From contig JAAOMT010000597.1 of the NCBI GenBank assembly GCA_016748015.1, positions 907,181 to 971,180 on the forward strand: a stretch of DNA of 64,000 nt, in the 5' to 3' direction. Source of the DNA: Geosiphon pyriformis (Eukaryota > Glomeromycota > Glomeromycetes > Archaeosporales > Geosiphonaceae). Positions 11,850-23,217 of the stretch are shown one piece after another. The notes beneath the pieces were generated by a model, which saw nothing but the letters and a program-made list of their open reading frames with translations, made no database searches and had not been told where the DNA came from. The position numbers and the translations under genes were made by a program. The stretch's first letter is position 1, and the number at the start of each line of letters is the position of its first letter.

Positions 11850-13450
11850 ATTAGCATTTTCATTTTTTTTTCTTTTTATAATTAAATAATAATAGTCTTA
11901 TTTTCTATTTTGCATGATAATTGTTTCCAAATTTTTGCTTCTGAATTAATGTTAATTTTTTGTAATCAGTATACATATTGAACTTTTAATTTAAGTATTT
12001 TTTCTATTTGATGACAGTCCAATAAATAACTAAGTATTCTAATATTAAAATTTTATAGTTTTTCTCAATTGAACTTAAATTTTGGCTGGCATATACTATT
12101 AGATATTTTTGTTTATTGGTTTTTTTTTGTGACAATACAACTCTTAATGCTTAACTAAATATATTAGTAGTAATAATAAATAATTTGTTGTGATCTGAAT
12201 AAATTAATACTAGAATTTGAATGAGCTTTTTTCTCAAGATATCAAAAGCTTTTTGTTAGTTTTCAGTTTATTTGTATTTAATATTCTTTGTTTAAAACTG
12301 GTAAAATGGTTGTGTTAGTTTGAAAAAGTTTTAAATAAAGTAACAATAATATTTAGTAAATTCCAAAAATGCTCTTAGTTCTGTCAAGTTTATTAGTACT
12401 AAAAAATTCTTAACAATTTTAATTTTGTCTGAATCTGTTTTAATGCTGTTTTTGCTTATGACATGTTCTAAAAACTTGAGTTTAGTTTTTTCAAAAAAGT
12501 ATTTGATAGCATATAATTTTAGTTCAGTTCTTCTTAATCTTTTAAACATTTGTTAAAAATAGTAAAAATAATTATTAAATGTTTTGGAAAACATGTTTGG
12601 TATTATTCAAGTAGACTATTACTAATTTTCATAGTAGTCTAATATAGACAATTTTTATTAATTATTAAAGCATTGGTTAAGTTAAATAGTATAATATCAA
12701 ATTCAAAATTTTTTTCTCTGATAGTAAATGTTGTCTTTTTTTTGTTGGCTGAATTCATAACTACTTATCAGTAACTACTATTTAAGTCTAATATTGAGAA
12801 TTTCTTCTAAAAGCATTAAATAGTTTTTGAATTTATGAAGTTGAATAATTGTCTTTAAGAGTTACACTATTAAGCTTTATATAATCTATACAAAAGCAGA
12901 TTTTTTCATTTTTTTTTTGAATAAGTACTACTGGTAATAATTATTGGCTCATTAATAATTAAATTAATCTGTTGTTTAACGTTTGGTTAATTTCTTGTCA
13001 GATAATTTTATGGCTTGCAAATGATATTTTGTATGCTTTTTGTTTGATTAGTATTGCATCTTTAATTTTAATTTGATGCTAGATAATATTAGTTCTGTTA
13101 AATTTATTTTTATTGACAAAGATATTAGTAAAATTGTTATATAGCATCTTAAGTTACATATATTAAAGTGGGTCTAAATTCTCTAAGTTTATTTGCAACA
13201 ACTGTTTTAATTGTAGCAAATAATATTTTTTTATTTGTAAATTGTTTGTGATATAATATTTACATATTTATACAGTTGTAAAAAATCTAAAATAGTAGTT
13301 GATAATTGGTTCTTAATTTTAATGCTTAACTATCTAATTGTAGTTTTATTTGGTATTTATATGAAGTTTTTGGTTGTAATATATATTAGAATTTTAATGT
13401 ATTTGTAGTTTTTGGCTGGTATGTAGAGATTGATAATAGCAATTTTTTTT
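11850..13450 (-). pseudogene. RT and RNase H of copy A
   Basis: An open stretch at 12331-12549 encodes 72 residues beginning MFKRLRRTELKL and containing FLEHVISKNSIKTDSDKIKI, the RT palm-to-connection segment. It is almost identical to D at 36553-36790, which proves that A and D are one family. RT fingers lie at 12.9-13.3 kb and RNase H at 11.9-12.3 kb, with stops. The catalytic YxDD region near 12.6 kb is degraded. Confidence 0.72.
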
Positions 13451-13559
13451 AACTCACAAATGTTTGGTTTAGCTTCAAAAATCTGGAATTAATTTTTTAC
13501 TTTTCTTTTTATAACTAATATATACTAGTTATATGGTAAAATGAAAACTAATTAATAGG

Positions 13560-14060
13560 TGAAAATAATTTTTTTCTGATTAATAGTTTTTTTTTTTGCT
13601 ATATTGACTGATATTTTTACTTTACTTATAGATCTAAATCACTTTATTTCTTTTGCTGTAATTCTTAATTTTTTTCTTGTTTTTACTAATACTAACTGAG
13701 CTATTTTAGCTAAAAGCAAAAATTTTTTCTGTGCTATATTTTTATATAGTTTAATTATGTATCTTTTTACTAAGTTATTTTGTAGTATTACAATAATATT
13801 TTTTATTTATTCTGTATCAATTATTTTTTTTCTTATTTTTTGCTAAACTAAATTTAAAAACTAATTACACAATTTTTATTGTTAGATTTTTTAGTAATAA
13901 TTTTAAATCTATGCTAAAACACAAATAAAATTCCAATTTAATGGCAGTTTTTTTAGAATATCTAAGATCAAATCTTATATTAGTATTATGTACATGTTTT
14001 GGCATGATACTTTTATTATTATTACTAAATTATTTGAGTTCCTGTTTCTTTAAAAGATTT
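13560..14060 (-). pseudogene. dUTPase domain of copy A (decayed)
   Basis: On the minus strand the N-terminal motif I reads IMPKHVHNTNIRFDLRYSKK (D-AGFDLR region). The SLAKN piece of motif II, the IAQ-like motif IV region and the end SKVKISVNI after the motif V position are all in the same order as in copy D (35.07-35.54 kb). Motif V is eroded to EIK*FRSISK. Two or more frameshifts occur. The fold is known to hydrolyse dUTP; activity here is excluded. Confidence 0.68.
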
Positions 14061-14099
14061 AAAAGTGCAATATATTGTTTGAGGTTTTTGTTGAAGTTT

Positions 14100-15080
14100 G
14101 AATTGTTGTTGTTGTTATTGCTATTGTAGTCAGAATAGAATTATTGTTGATATTATTATTAAAGTCTAAATTGTAATTGAATCTCAATTTCAATTTCAAA
14201 ATACATTTATTGATTGGTTTTTTTTCTTTAGAAATTGAATAAATTTATGCATAATAATAAATTATAAATAAGATTACAATTATTACAATATTCAAAGTCA
14301 TTAAAAATTAGGCAATATTTACAAAGTCTAGTATTTAATTATTTTAAATACTGCTTTTGTTTTTTTTAAGTAGGTGTTAAATCTTGATAATATTTATAAA
14401 ATTGTTTTGAATTATTCATAATATCAATAAATATGTTTGAATTGAAAATGAAAATAGTTTTAACAGGTTTTGATAGATTATTTTTAATTACTAATATTTT
14501 TCTGGACAAAATATCTTCAATTTTAGCAGTTGTTATTTTCCAAATCTTGTTTTTGTCATATAAACAACTGTCTAAATATGAAATTGCTCAATTTTATACA
14601 ATATAAAAGATATTTTTTTGCTCACCCAGTCACTTATAAGAATTATGTATTAATATAAAGCATTACATGTTTTTCTTTGACCAGAAATATTGTTCCATAT
14701 TTTTTTATTAAGTAATGTTTTTTTACAAATAAAACATAGTTTGTTGTCTTATTTTTCTTGTTATTTTAGATATTCAAAGTATTTTTTGTAACATGGTTTA
14801 CAATAATAATAGGTATATATTCAATAATTTTCTTTTAACAAGATCTAAGCTTTTATAAATAAAAGCTTTTTATTATAGTTAATATATTTAAGTAAAATAT
14901 AGAGCAGTTTTTTTTTGGTTCTAATAAGTAAAATACATGTCAACTATTAACTATTTTTTTGTGGTAATAGTGGCTGTTAGTTTATTTTCCTCTTTTTTTT
15001 TCCTTTTTTTGTATTAATTAAGTATTGGTAGTAATTTGTTATAGTTATTATTAGTTTATAAGACTTGATAAACTCTTAGG
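14100..15080 (-). pseudogene. Cys-rich pol module of copy A
   Basis: Aligns with D 34.15-34.85 kb: CFICKKTLLNKKIWNNIS near 14.7 kb matches CFACGKTFLDKKMWNNIL of D, and ITTAKIEDIL near 14.5 kb matches MTNAKIEDIT. The C-x2-C pairs suggest a metal-binding module between protease and dUTPase. No known family name comes to mind. Confidence 0.55.
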
Positions 15081-15099
15081 TAAATTTGTTGTTTTTTTT

Positions 15100-15760
15100 T
15101 CGAATTCTATTAATAATTGAGATAAAATTGTTTTAAAGTAACTACAGGTAGCTAGTATTCGAATATGCTAATTATTTTGACTGAACTGTAATTTTTGAGT
15201 ATTTTAGTTAAATATAACATTGGTCTTTGACAGCCAGTTATTACCAATAAGAACTTGATATTGTGTGGCTTTCATGATAAAAACTTTGATAAAAGTGACA
15301 ATACTATTGACTTTAAAAAAAAAGTTATTGATTTTGTTGATAAAAATCTTGGTGGCTCTATTAGTAATAATAATTTTAATGCTGACAGTACAATTAACTT
15401 GTGACTTAATTGGTTTATAAGTTGTTATGTAATAATGCTGTCTGCTAAATTATTATTAAGAATTAGTTTGATAGAATAGCCATCAATTTTGGCATCAGTA
15501 TACATAATAGTAATTAGTTTGTTATTAAAAAAGGCTTTACTAAAAAATAGGGTTTTTGATTGGTTTTCCAACTTAAATAAAAAAATAGTAGTTAATAATT
15601 TATTTTTTGTAACAATTGCTAATGAGATGTTGTTAATAAATAGTTGGTGATTGGTTTTTAAGTTGTTAGGTGAATTGTTTTTTGTTACAGCCAAAAGGCT
15701 TAAATAGTTCTGAAAATTCGGGTTTTAAATGTACTTACTTCTCAAATTTCTTGAATGTAA
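15100..15760 (-). pseudogene. Aspartic protease of copy A
   Basis: An 89-codon open stretch (15425-15694) ends KLILNNNLADSIIT. Retroviral-type aspartic proteases carry D-T/S-G at this place; here it is N-N-N, each explained by G-to-A changes, so the catalytic Asp is lost. The preceding YTDAKIDGYS corresponds to YTNIKANGYF in copy D. It lies between gag and the Cys-rich module, as in D. Confidence 0.68.
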
Positions 15761-17400
15761 TCTTGATATTTAATTTAAGAAACTGGATATCAGTTGGTGC
15801 ATAATTATTACTAATCTTTAGTTCTGTTGTATATATATAATTCTTGTTCTTTAATTTTTAGTTGATATTAAAGCTAAATTTTGTAATAGTGTTTGAATAA
15901 GTTAGAATTGATAAATTACTTGTGGCTGTGGTTAATAGATTACTAGTGTTAAAGTTTAATAAACTAAAAGTATATATATAAATTGTTATGTCATTTGGAA
16001 GTAATATGGTTAATATAGATATAATTTTAATGAAAAATTTTTGGTGTAGTTTTGAATTTAAAATCTGTGATCAGAGTTTTTATATTAGTTTTCTAATTAG
16101 AAATTATTAAATTTAATACAGCAATCTGTTTTTAAATGATCTTGTTTATTATAGTAATAACAATTACATGTTTCTTGCTGTTATGATTAATTTGTTAATA
16201 ATGATGACAAATATAATTAATTTAGAAATAATTAAAGTTTTTTTGATTTTTACGGTAAATAAATTGTCTAATTGTTAATTAAGTATTTTTTTAATTTTTG
16301 GTTAATAGAAGTACTAAATTGTTTCAACTTAAAATTCAATTTAGATGATTTATTTATGACTAGATTTACAGTTTGGACATGGTTGGCTTTAAGTTCAGCC
16401 AATTCAAAATGTCTGGCATAAATGACTGTATTCTGAAGAGTATTTGGGTGTATTAAACATACTTGTTGTAACAAACTACTATGTAATTCACAAATAAATT
16501 GATTTAGAATCTATAATGCTATAAAGTAGTTAGTATTGATTGTTTAAATTTAATGCAGATTTCTGTGGAAATTTTTTAAATAAGTGGTGACTGTTTCAGT
16601 ATTATTTTATTTAATAATAGTAAAGCTAATTAACAGGCAATTGATACTATTATTATTACTAAAATACTATAAAACCATGGTTTTAAATGTGTTAAAATCT
16701 TGATTTACAAGATTCTAATACCACAAGTTAACAATAGTCTAAAGAAAATATGAAATAGTTTAAAGTGTTCTGGCATTATTTTATTTATTGGTTGTAATGG
16801 CTTTTGCTATATTATTTAGCCATACTTAAACTTTGTTCTTTTTACTGGTAAATTTTTTTATTTGACAATTGGTGTATATGTCATTTATATAAGTAATAAT
16901 GTTGTTGTGGCTGTTGTTGTACAGCAATTGGTGCTATTAGTATTTGATTAATCAGAATAATAAGAAGTAAGTTTTCTGAAAAAATAGAAGTTGAATTTAG
17001 ATTATTCAAATTTGATTGGGTTTAAACAATTGAAATTATAATTTTTAGATTAATTGAGATTAGGTTTTGATTATTATTTTTCTAATTACTATTTTTTTTT
17101 AAATTGGTGTCTTTTTAATAACTGATAGATCCAAAATTTGGTTAAAGAAACAGCAATTAAAGTTTTAATAATATTATTAATTATGATTTAAATCTTTCAA
17201 AAAAATTGTTATAGATTCCTAATAATTTGTTTTTTTTTTAATTATTTTGGAATGATATTCTGAATAATAGTGTTTTCATAGTTAATAATAATATGAATCC
17301 AAATAGTATGTAGATAGTATTTTTTGGTATATAATAGTATAACAGGTAAATAGACATAATATTTTTAATAAAAAAATTTTGGCTTTTAAATTTTTTTTAT
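15761..17400 (-). pseudogene. Gag of copy A
   Basis: Collinear with D from about 31.73 to 33.45 kb. The zinc knuckle at about 16116-16160 reads CYYYNKQDHLKTDC; the second Cys of C-x2-C-x4-H-x4-C has become Tyr. An open piece (16268-16474) contains HARHFELAEL-like coding (ARHFELAELKANHVQTVNLV), the helical region before the knuckle. Binds RNA and builds particles in functional elements. The N-terminus is missing at the LINE junction near 17400. Confidence 0.62.
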
Positions 17401-19690
17401 TAGATTATAATTTTTATTTGTAAATTTTTTTCCAAAAAAAAACTCTGTCTTCTTAATTTTATGATCACGACTAAAGCAAAGAGTAAAAAAGCTGTACTTA
17501 ATATTTTTTCTGAGATATCTAATAAAATTTTAACCAGAGGAGCTCTTTTTGTTGTAAAAACAATTAGGCAAAATATTTTAGAAGCTTTTTTTTTACTTAG
17601 TAATTGTGAAAAGCTGTCTTTGATAGCTACTGAAGCAATTTTCTTTTTTTTGGCTGGTTTTTTATCAGTTAAAGTTCTCTCAAAAAGACACACTTGAGTT
17701 AATCCTAGTGTTGTCTTCATCTTAATTAAGAGTCTAAAAGTTTTTAATAATAGACCAGTAAACAAGCTGGTCTTCCCTTTTGTAGCTTTATTATCTGGTG
17801 TTTTTAGTACTATCTCTTCAAAAAAAATGTTCAAAAAAACCAAAAGTTCAGAAAAATAGGAGCAATTGCTTGTCTCTGCTATTGTTATACTAAACCTTTT
17901 TGTGATTTCAATTGAGATCTTAGATAAAATTTCTTTTGTATTATTCAGCATATTATCCAAGATGAGCCAAAATCAACTATTAGCTGTGTTGCCAAATGTA
18001 GTGTTTTTTGGCAGATTTTTACTGGTTTTGGAAGTAAAGCAACTATCTTCTGTGGTTTCTGGTGCTGCCATTGGTGGTACTTAAGAAACTATTACTAATT
18101 GTCAAAAGTTTTTACTGAACAGGTGGTTTTCTTTCTGGTGCTTAGTACTATTTTTAAGATTAAATTGACTCATGTTAAGGCTGTTTTTCAGTCTATACAT
18201 GGTTTTTTGAGTGTAAAATCTGTTTTTAAGGACAATATAAAGCTCTTCTGTGTGAAGTTTGCATCTCAAAGTTCTTTAAATATTGCATTTTTGTTAAAAC
18301 TTACAAGCTTTGTTCACTTTATTACTCTCAAAATTGCCAAGTTTTTAGTGGTTTTTAAGTCTGGTTCCCTTTTTGCTGCTGTTGTATTATGTGATATGTC
18401 TTTAGTTGTATCTATTATTAATATTGGGACAGCTTTCAGTGTGTTTGGTAGTATCACTTATGTTGTGTTGAAACCTGCTGGCATTTGGCAATATGTGGTT
18501 GTTTTTTTTGAAAAATTAAACTCTGCTGTGTTTGTTTTGAATTATTGGTTAATTTTGATAGGCAAAAATAGTACTAAAATTCTTTCCTTGGTGAATCAGA
18601 ATAAAATTATTCTGTTTTATAATAGGTTTAAGACCAAGTTAGTCAATCTCCCCTCTGGCTGCATAGCTTTTGAAATTAATAATATAATTTTTCAAATTGG
18701 TAATTAGACATGTTTTATTTTCTATTTTTCTAAGTTTAGTTGTTGTTTCCAGTTTGTTTTGGTTATATTTGGTTTTTTAGTTGATTTGAATGCTACAGTA
18801 TTAAAGATTAGTACACTAAGAAAGTACTGTATCTAATAAAAAACTTCTGGTAATCAACACTGTTTTTAATGTCAAAGTTCAGATCATCTGGCTTTGAATT
18901 ATAAAATGTCTTCATTTTTTCTTTTTAAGACTCTCAAAATATTTATTTCTTATAGTATTGGTGACAAGTCTTATGTTAAAACTGCTGCTTTTGTGCTTTT
19001 TTCAGTTTTTAGTACTTTGAATGGTTTAGTTTTTTCTATTAAAATCATATCTGATAATTTTGTGGTCTCTTTTTGGTTAATATCTTTGGAATCTGATTTG
19101 GTCAAGCTTATTACTTTGGTTAATTTTATTGTTAAACCAATTGGCTCTATGGTTAAAATGTTTGAACAGTTTATTAATAGAAATTTGGCTTTAAGTAGTA
19201 AGATTGGCCTTAAGTTTAAAGAGGTTTTGGTATATATGGGTATTTTTAGCAAGGCTGTAAATAAGTTAGAGCAGAATATAGTTGCTTTAAAGAATAAATA
19301 TGATTTTAATAACATTGATATGACTGGCCTTTATGTGAATTTGTTTGATTTTAATGATAATATGTTTTCTAACTTAATGTCACTCTGGAAATATGAATCA
19401 GCTGATGTTAAATCAGATGTTTTTAGAACAGCTAATTGGTTAATAGATTTGGTCCCTATTAGTATTTTATTGTTTAAGATTATTCAAAAAATGTTATTTT
19501 TAAGTAAGTTTTCTTCTATTGTATTAAATATAGTATAACCTAAATTGGCTTCAGTAGCTGGTTATATGTAAAAAGCATGTGAACTATATTTAGCTCTAAA
19601 TCACTTAATTTGGTCCTAATTTTTAATTAATGGTTGGACCATACTCATTAAAACTTTAATAAAAAAAAATTTTTTTCTTAATTTTTTAAT
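17400..19690 (+). pseudogene. ORF1-only LINE, old copy
   Basis: ORF1 starts at ATG 17461 (MITTKAKSKKA) and runs with stops to about 19536. It aligns along its whole length with the younger copy at 60595-62724. Long open pieces are 18099-18707 and 18894-19538. The central part is RRM-like (VFGSITYVVLKPAGIWQYVV). The zinc-knuckle region near 18865 reads CF*CQSSDHLALNY, its last Cys changed to Tyr. After the stop comes the shared LINE tail (about 19545-19680) and a poly-A-like end. No ORF2 follows. About four fifths of the early differences from the young copy are C-to-T or G-to-A. Confidence 0.8.
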
Positions 19691-19719
19691 TTTAAATATA
19701 GTTAATTATTGTCTTAACT

Positions 19720-20870
19720 TAGAATATTATACAATTTTAATAAATTTAACTTTTAGATAATAATTGTTTAACTTTTTTAATATTATAATTGATTATAAAA
19801 TTGGTTTTTTTAAAAAAATATCTGTTATTTTTAATAATTGTAAATTAAATAAAGTTTTTTTAACTAAAGGCTATGATATCTTTATCATAAAAATTTTCAA
19901 AAAATATTTACAATTTTTAATTTCTGATTTGGTAAAATAATAATTAATAAAAAATTTATACTGTTTAAAAAAATTTAAAAACTCCAAATTAAAACAATTT
20001 TCTATTTTAAGATTTTTAAAACTGGTTTTTTTATAAAAAACAGTTTTAAGATTTGGTTTATTACAAATAGTTAAATTTTTAAATGATTTTCAGTACAATT
20101 CAAAATTTTTAAACTATTATAGTCATCAATATTTATTTTTCTTAATTTTTTAATTAATAAAATAATATTATTAAAACAAAATAATTTTCTTAACTTACTT
20201 AAACTACTATAATTTAACTCAGATTAAATTAAATAATATTTAAAACAATACAAGCTTTTTAATGTTTAATCTATAACTTTTTAATTAAATTATTATTATA
20301 ATACAAATATTTTAAAGCCAGATTGTTGGTTAAATCTAATCTTTTTAAAAGATTATTAAAACAATACAATTCTTCTAACTTGGTTAATTTAATTAAATTA
20401 GGACAGTTTTTAACTTAGAATTTATTTTTTCAGTTTACTTTATTAGAAATATCTATTTCAGTTATTTTATTGTTATTAATAAAATCATCATTATTTAGGG
20501 TTTTTACCAGATCTGATCGAGTTGTTTTTTTATTTAAGCCCAAATTATCTAATCTTATTTTGTTAGTATTGATTAATTATTGTTTGAATAAGAAAAAATT
20601 TTTAATTTCTTTAATTCTTTTATATTTAAGTCAGTTAAATAATTATTATGAATGTATAATTCTTTTATTTGTTCACAGTTTTTTATTTTCACATTAGTTA
20701 GTTTATTATAAGAAGTAATAATTTCTTTTAGTCTTGAACAGTTTTTAATAAGTAAATCTGTTAATTTATTATTACTCAAATTTAAACTAATTAATTTAGG
20801 AAAATTCTTAATTACTAATTTTTTTTTAAGTTCTGTTTGTTATAAGAATGGCTATGTTTTTAATATAATA
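19720..20870 (-). pseudogene. Leucine-rich-repeat protein relic
   Basis: The best part (20573-20779) holds three repeats of 21 residues: NKLTDLLIKNCSRLKEI, NKLTNVKIKNCEQIKEL and NYLTDLNIKELKKLKIF. Further repeats appear lower down on the minus strand (NLIKLTKLEELYCFNN, then NLLKRLDLTNN near 20.32 kb), with stops and loss of frame below 20.2 kb. LRR proteins bind other proteins; families with N-x-LT-x-L spacing are numerous in mycorrhizal fungi. The N-terminal side ends near the DDE-like transposase at 20.89 kb. No signal peptide or other domain is visible. Confidence 0.6.
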
Positions 20871-20889
20871 TTATGTTGTAATACATTAT

Positions 20890-22650
20890 GAAAATTATAT
20901 TGATTTTAGACAAATAATATCTTTATATTCATTTCTGACAAAAAAACAAATAATATTATAAAGCTACTCTTGTCTTTTGTAATCTAATAAAGCCAGTATT
21001 AATATTAAAATGAATAAAGCTTTGATTTCTCTGATAATTTCAAAAATATTTGATTTTTTAACTTTTAATAAATTAAATTCAGTAAAAGCACTATTAGCAA
21101 TCAGCTGAGTTTTAACAATTCCAAGATTAGCAACTTTAAAAAAAAAATGCTGATATTTTTACAAACCACTTAATTTTTTAAAGAAAATTCATAACACTAA
21201 ATTGAGATCTAAGTATTGAAAGCCTTTTTTAGCTTTATAATATTAAGTTTTATTTAATCTAGCAACATTTGATCTTTTTATTACATCTACAATATAGTCT
21301 ATACAATCTATATTTGTTTTTTAATACAGTTTTTTAATCAATTCAAAACTACTATCACATTTAAATTTAGTATGTTCAAGTACCATGAAATTTAATTTGA
21401 TACTTTCATAATAACTGCAAATTATTAAATATAAATAAAATCAAATAGTAGCATTATTTTTATTTTGTCTTCTTGCATTATTACAAGTGATCTTCAAATA
21501 TTTTTTATCTTTATTTAATTTCTTTATTCTATTGAATACTATGCTCAGTGTACTCTTAGGATCTTTGCCAATTATTTCATCTTTATTGAAAACATGATTA
21601 ATTTGTTCATGTATTGCTTTATTTTGAATACCAAATAAATGTACTTTACATGGACTGAGATAATAAATTTTACTTACCTGTTGATCAAAATGGGGCACAT
21701 AAACATTTTGTGCCCAATTATAACTGTAATGAGTAGTAGCATCAATACTATAATAATCAGCTTTATCTCTTGTCATAAAATGCTCATTTACTAATTTTCT
21801 TTGCTCTTCTGCTAATTTTGCATTTTTGTTGTAATAATTTCTCTCTAATTTAGCTTTAACTAAATATTTTTTGAATTTTTTTAATAAATCTTTTGCTTCT
21901 TTTTCTCTACAAGCATTATACTATAAGCCATTCTGAAAATGTTGGCACGTGTCACATAAATCTATTTTTGGATTCATGATTTGAATATAAGGCATTAATT
22001 GGTGTCATAACTTGTAGAATGCATCATACTTTAACAATTTCAATGCGTTATCATTTTCAAGACCTGCAATAAAATTACAATAGTCTGATTTATAATTTGT
22101 TTCAGTTGGCAATAGTATAAGTGATTGAGTAATACAATTGATATTTCTACCAGAACTTGATAATCCATGAATTTCAGCATAATTTTTGAGAAAATTTTTT
22201 ATGATAGTAGCAATGATTATATCTATGGTTATTTTGGTTTTTTATCATGGCACTCTTTTTACATTACCATAAACACGTAGTATTATGCCATTTGTTGCTA
22301 GATAGTTTCTGATATTTTCGAAATAAGTATAACTAATTCCTAATATATTGAGATATATTTGCTGACAAAGTAGCGTATTGCAATCTTAATAGTAAAATGT
22401 TTGCTTATTAATACATGTTTTGTTTTTAAGACATCAGTTGGCAATTATTTCTTTATCATTCAGTGCTTTCAGTTGGACTATTAAAAATATATCTTGTTTG
22501 GATTTAGAGAAAGCTTGAAATGCCTCATACAATTCAACAAACTTTTCTTTTAGAATTATTTTTGAGCAACCACAATTGCAACCAATCTCTAAGAAACACA
22601 TTGCTTTTTCATATTCAGTAGAGCCATTGTAATTATTATTATTATTTATA
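20890..22650 (-). pseudogene. DDE-like transposase, multi-copy family (copy E1)
   Basis: A long minus-strand frame with few stops. From the N-terminus: a Cys patch GCNCGCSKII (22.57 kb), ELYEAFQAFSKSKQD, LNILGISYTYFENIRNYL, LCDTCQHFQNGL (about 21.95 kb), then an open stretch 21441-21776 with HYSYNWAQNVYVPH, KIYYLSPCKVHLFGI and ITCNNARRQNKNNA, and past the stop YYESIKLNFMV with HTKFKCD. The layout (β-strand with DxxGGQNKN, then GHT) resembles DDE/RNase H-fold transposase-like proteins that are repeated in Glomeromycotina; the family name is unsure. The putative catalytic Asp before N-A-x-x-Q-N-K-N is Asn. A second copy lies at 52.5-53.5 kb. Confidence 0.6.
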
Positions 22651-23217
22651 TATAGGTAATTCTATATATAAATTTTATCACTTTTATAACAGTAATTTAC
22701 ATATGTGTTCAAATAAAGACATTAATTTTGAGTTGATCTAAGACTCTAAACTATTTTACTATTATTGTAGTTTCTGTTGATCATTAAGTCTGGAATAAAT
22801 TATATTTGATTGAAACTTACATTACTACTCTGGCATTTTTAAGTTAATGGTCTAAGTAAAATACCAATGATAAATTCCAAAGAAAACTCCTTGTCATTTG
22901 ATCTAAAAAAATAACAAAATAAAATAAAATGCATTAAATTACAAATATTGTAGCAGTGTGATTCCATTTATTACCTTATTCAAAATACACAAGAATTACA
23001 ATGAAATTCAATAAAATGACTATTTTTATTTTAGCAATAATCAACTCAAATTCTATGACCACATTAATCTTATTGAGAATAATCAAACATAGACTTATCT
23101 TTCTTTTTTTTTGTTACACATTACCAGTATTTCAACCAATATAAAAGCATGATAATATTTAATTGCATACTCAATTACATAAGACAGTTTTTGTAGTTAC
23201 ACCCTCTATACAATTAT
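22651..23217. repeat. Spacer shared with the 53.5-54.0 kb copy
   Basis: Non-coding AT-rich sequence between the kinase-gene stop and the transposase. It aligns nearly base for base with 53465-54012, including GGAATTCAATAAAAT-like and ACCAGTATTTCAACCAATAT blocks. Its conservation shows that kinase tail, spacer and transposase were copied as one block. I see no terminal inverted repeat in it. Confidence 0.6.

Larger units (their letters stand above)
8088..17400 (-). mobile_element. Ty3/Gypsy element, family 1 (copy A), 5'-truncated
   Basis: Minus-strand copy of the same family as D, collinear with D from about 31.73 kb to its 3' LTR. Order on the minus strand: gag with zinc knuckle (15.8-17.4 kb), protease (15.1-15.76), Cys-rich module (14.1-15.1), dUTPase (13.56-14.06), RT and RNase H (11.85-13.45), integrase (9.66-11.8, split by a solo LTR), post-integrase ORF (8.9-9.65), 3' LTR (8088-8891). 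The 5' LTR and first few hundred bases of gag are missing where the LINE at 17.4 kb begins. Heavily decayed. Confidence 0.82.

Noticed and set aside
13941-14129. Hydrophobic plus-strand open frame, looks like a small membrane protein
   Set aside because: It lies exactly antisense to the Asn/Lys-rich dUTPase and spacer coding of copy A; AAT/AAA codons read backwards give Ile, Leu and Phe.
17400-17960. 186-codon minus-strand frame, and its counterpart at 60510-61097
   Set aside because: Both are antisense to the N-terminal part of ORF1; they are shared only because ORF1 is shared. The sense strand carries the conserved ATG, the RRM-like part and the zinc knuckle.
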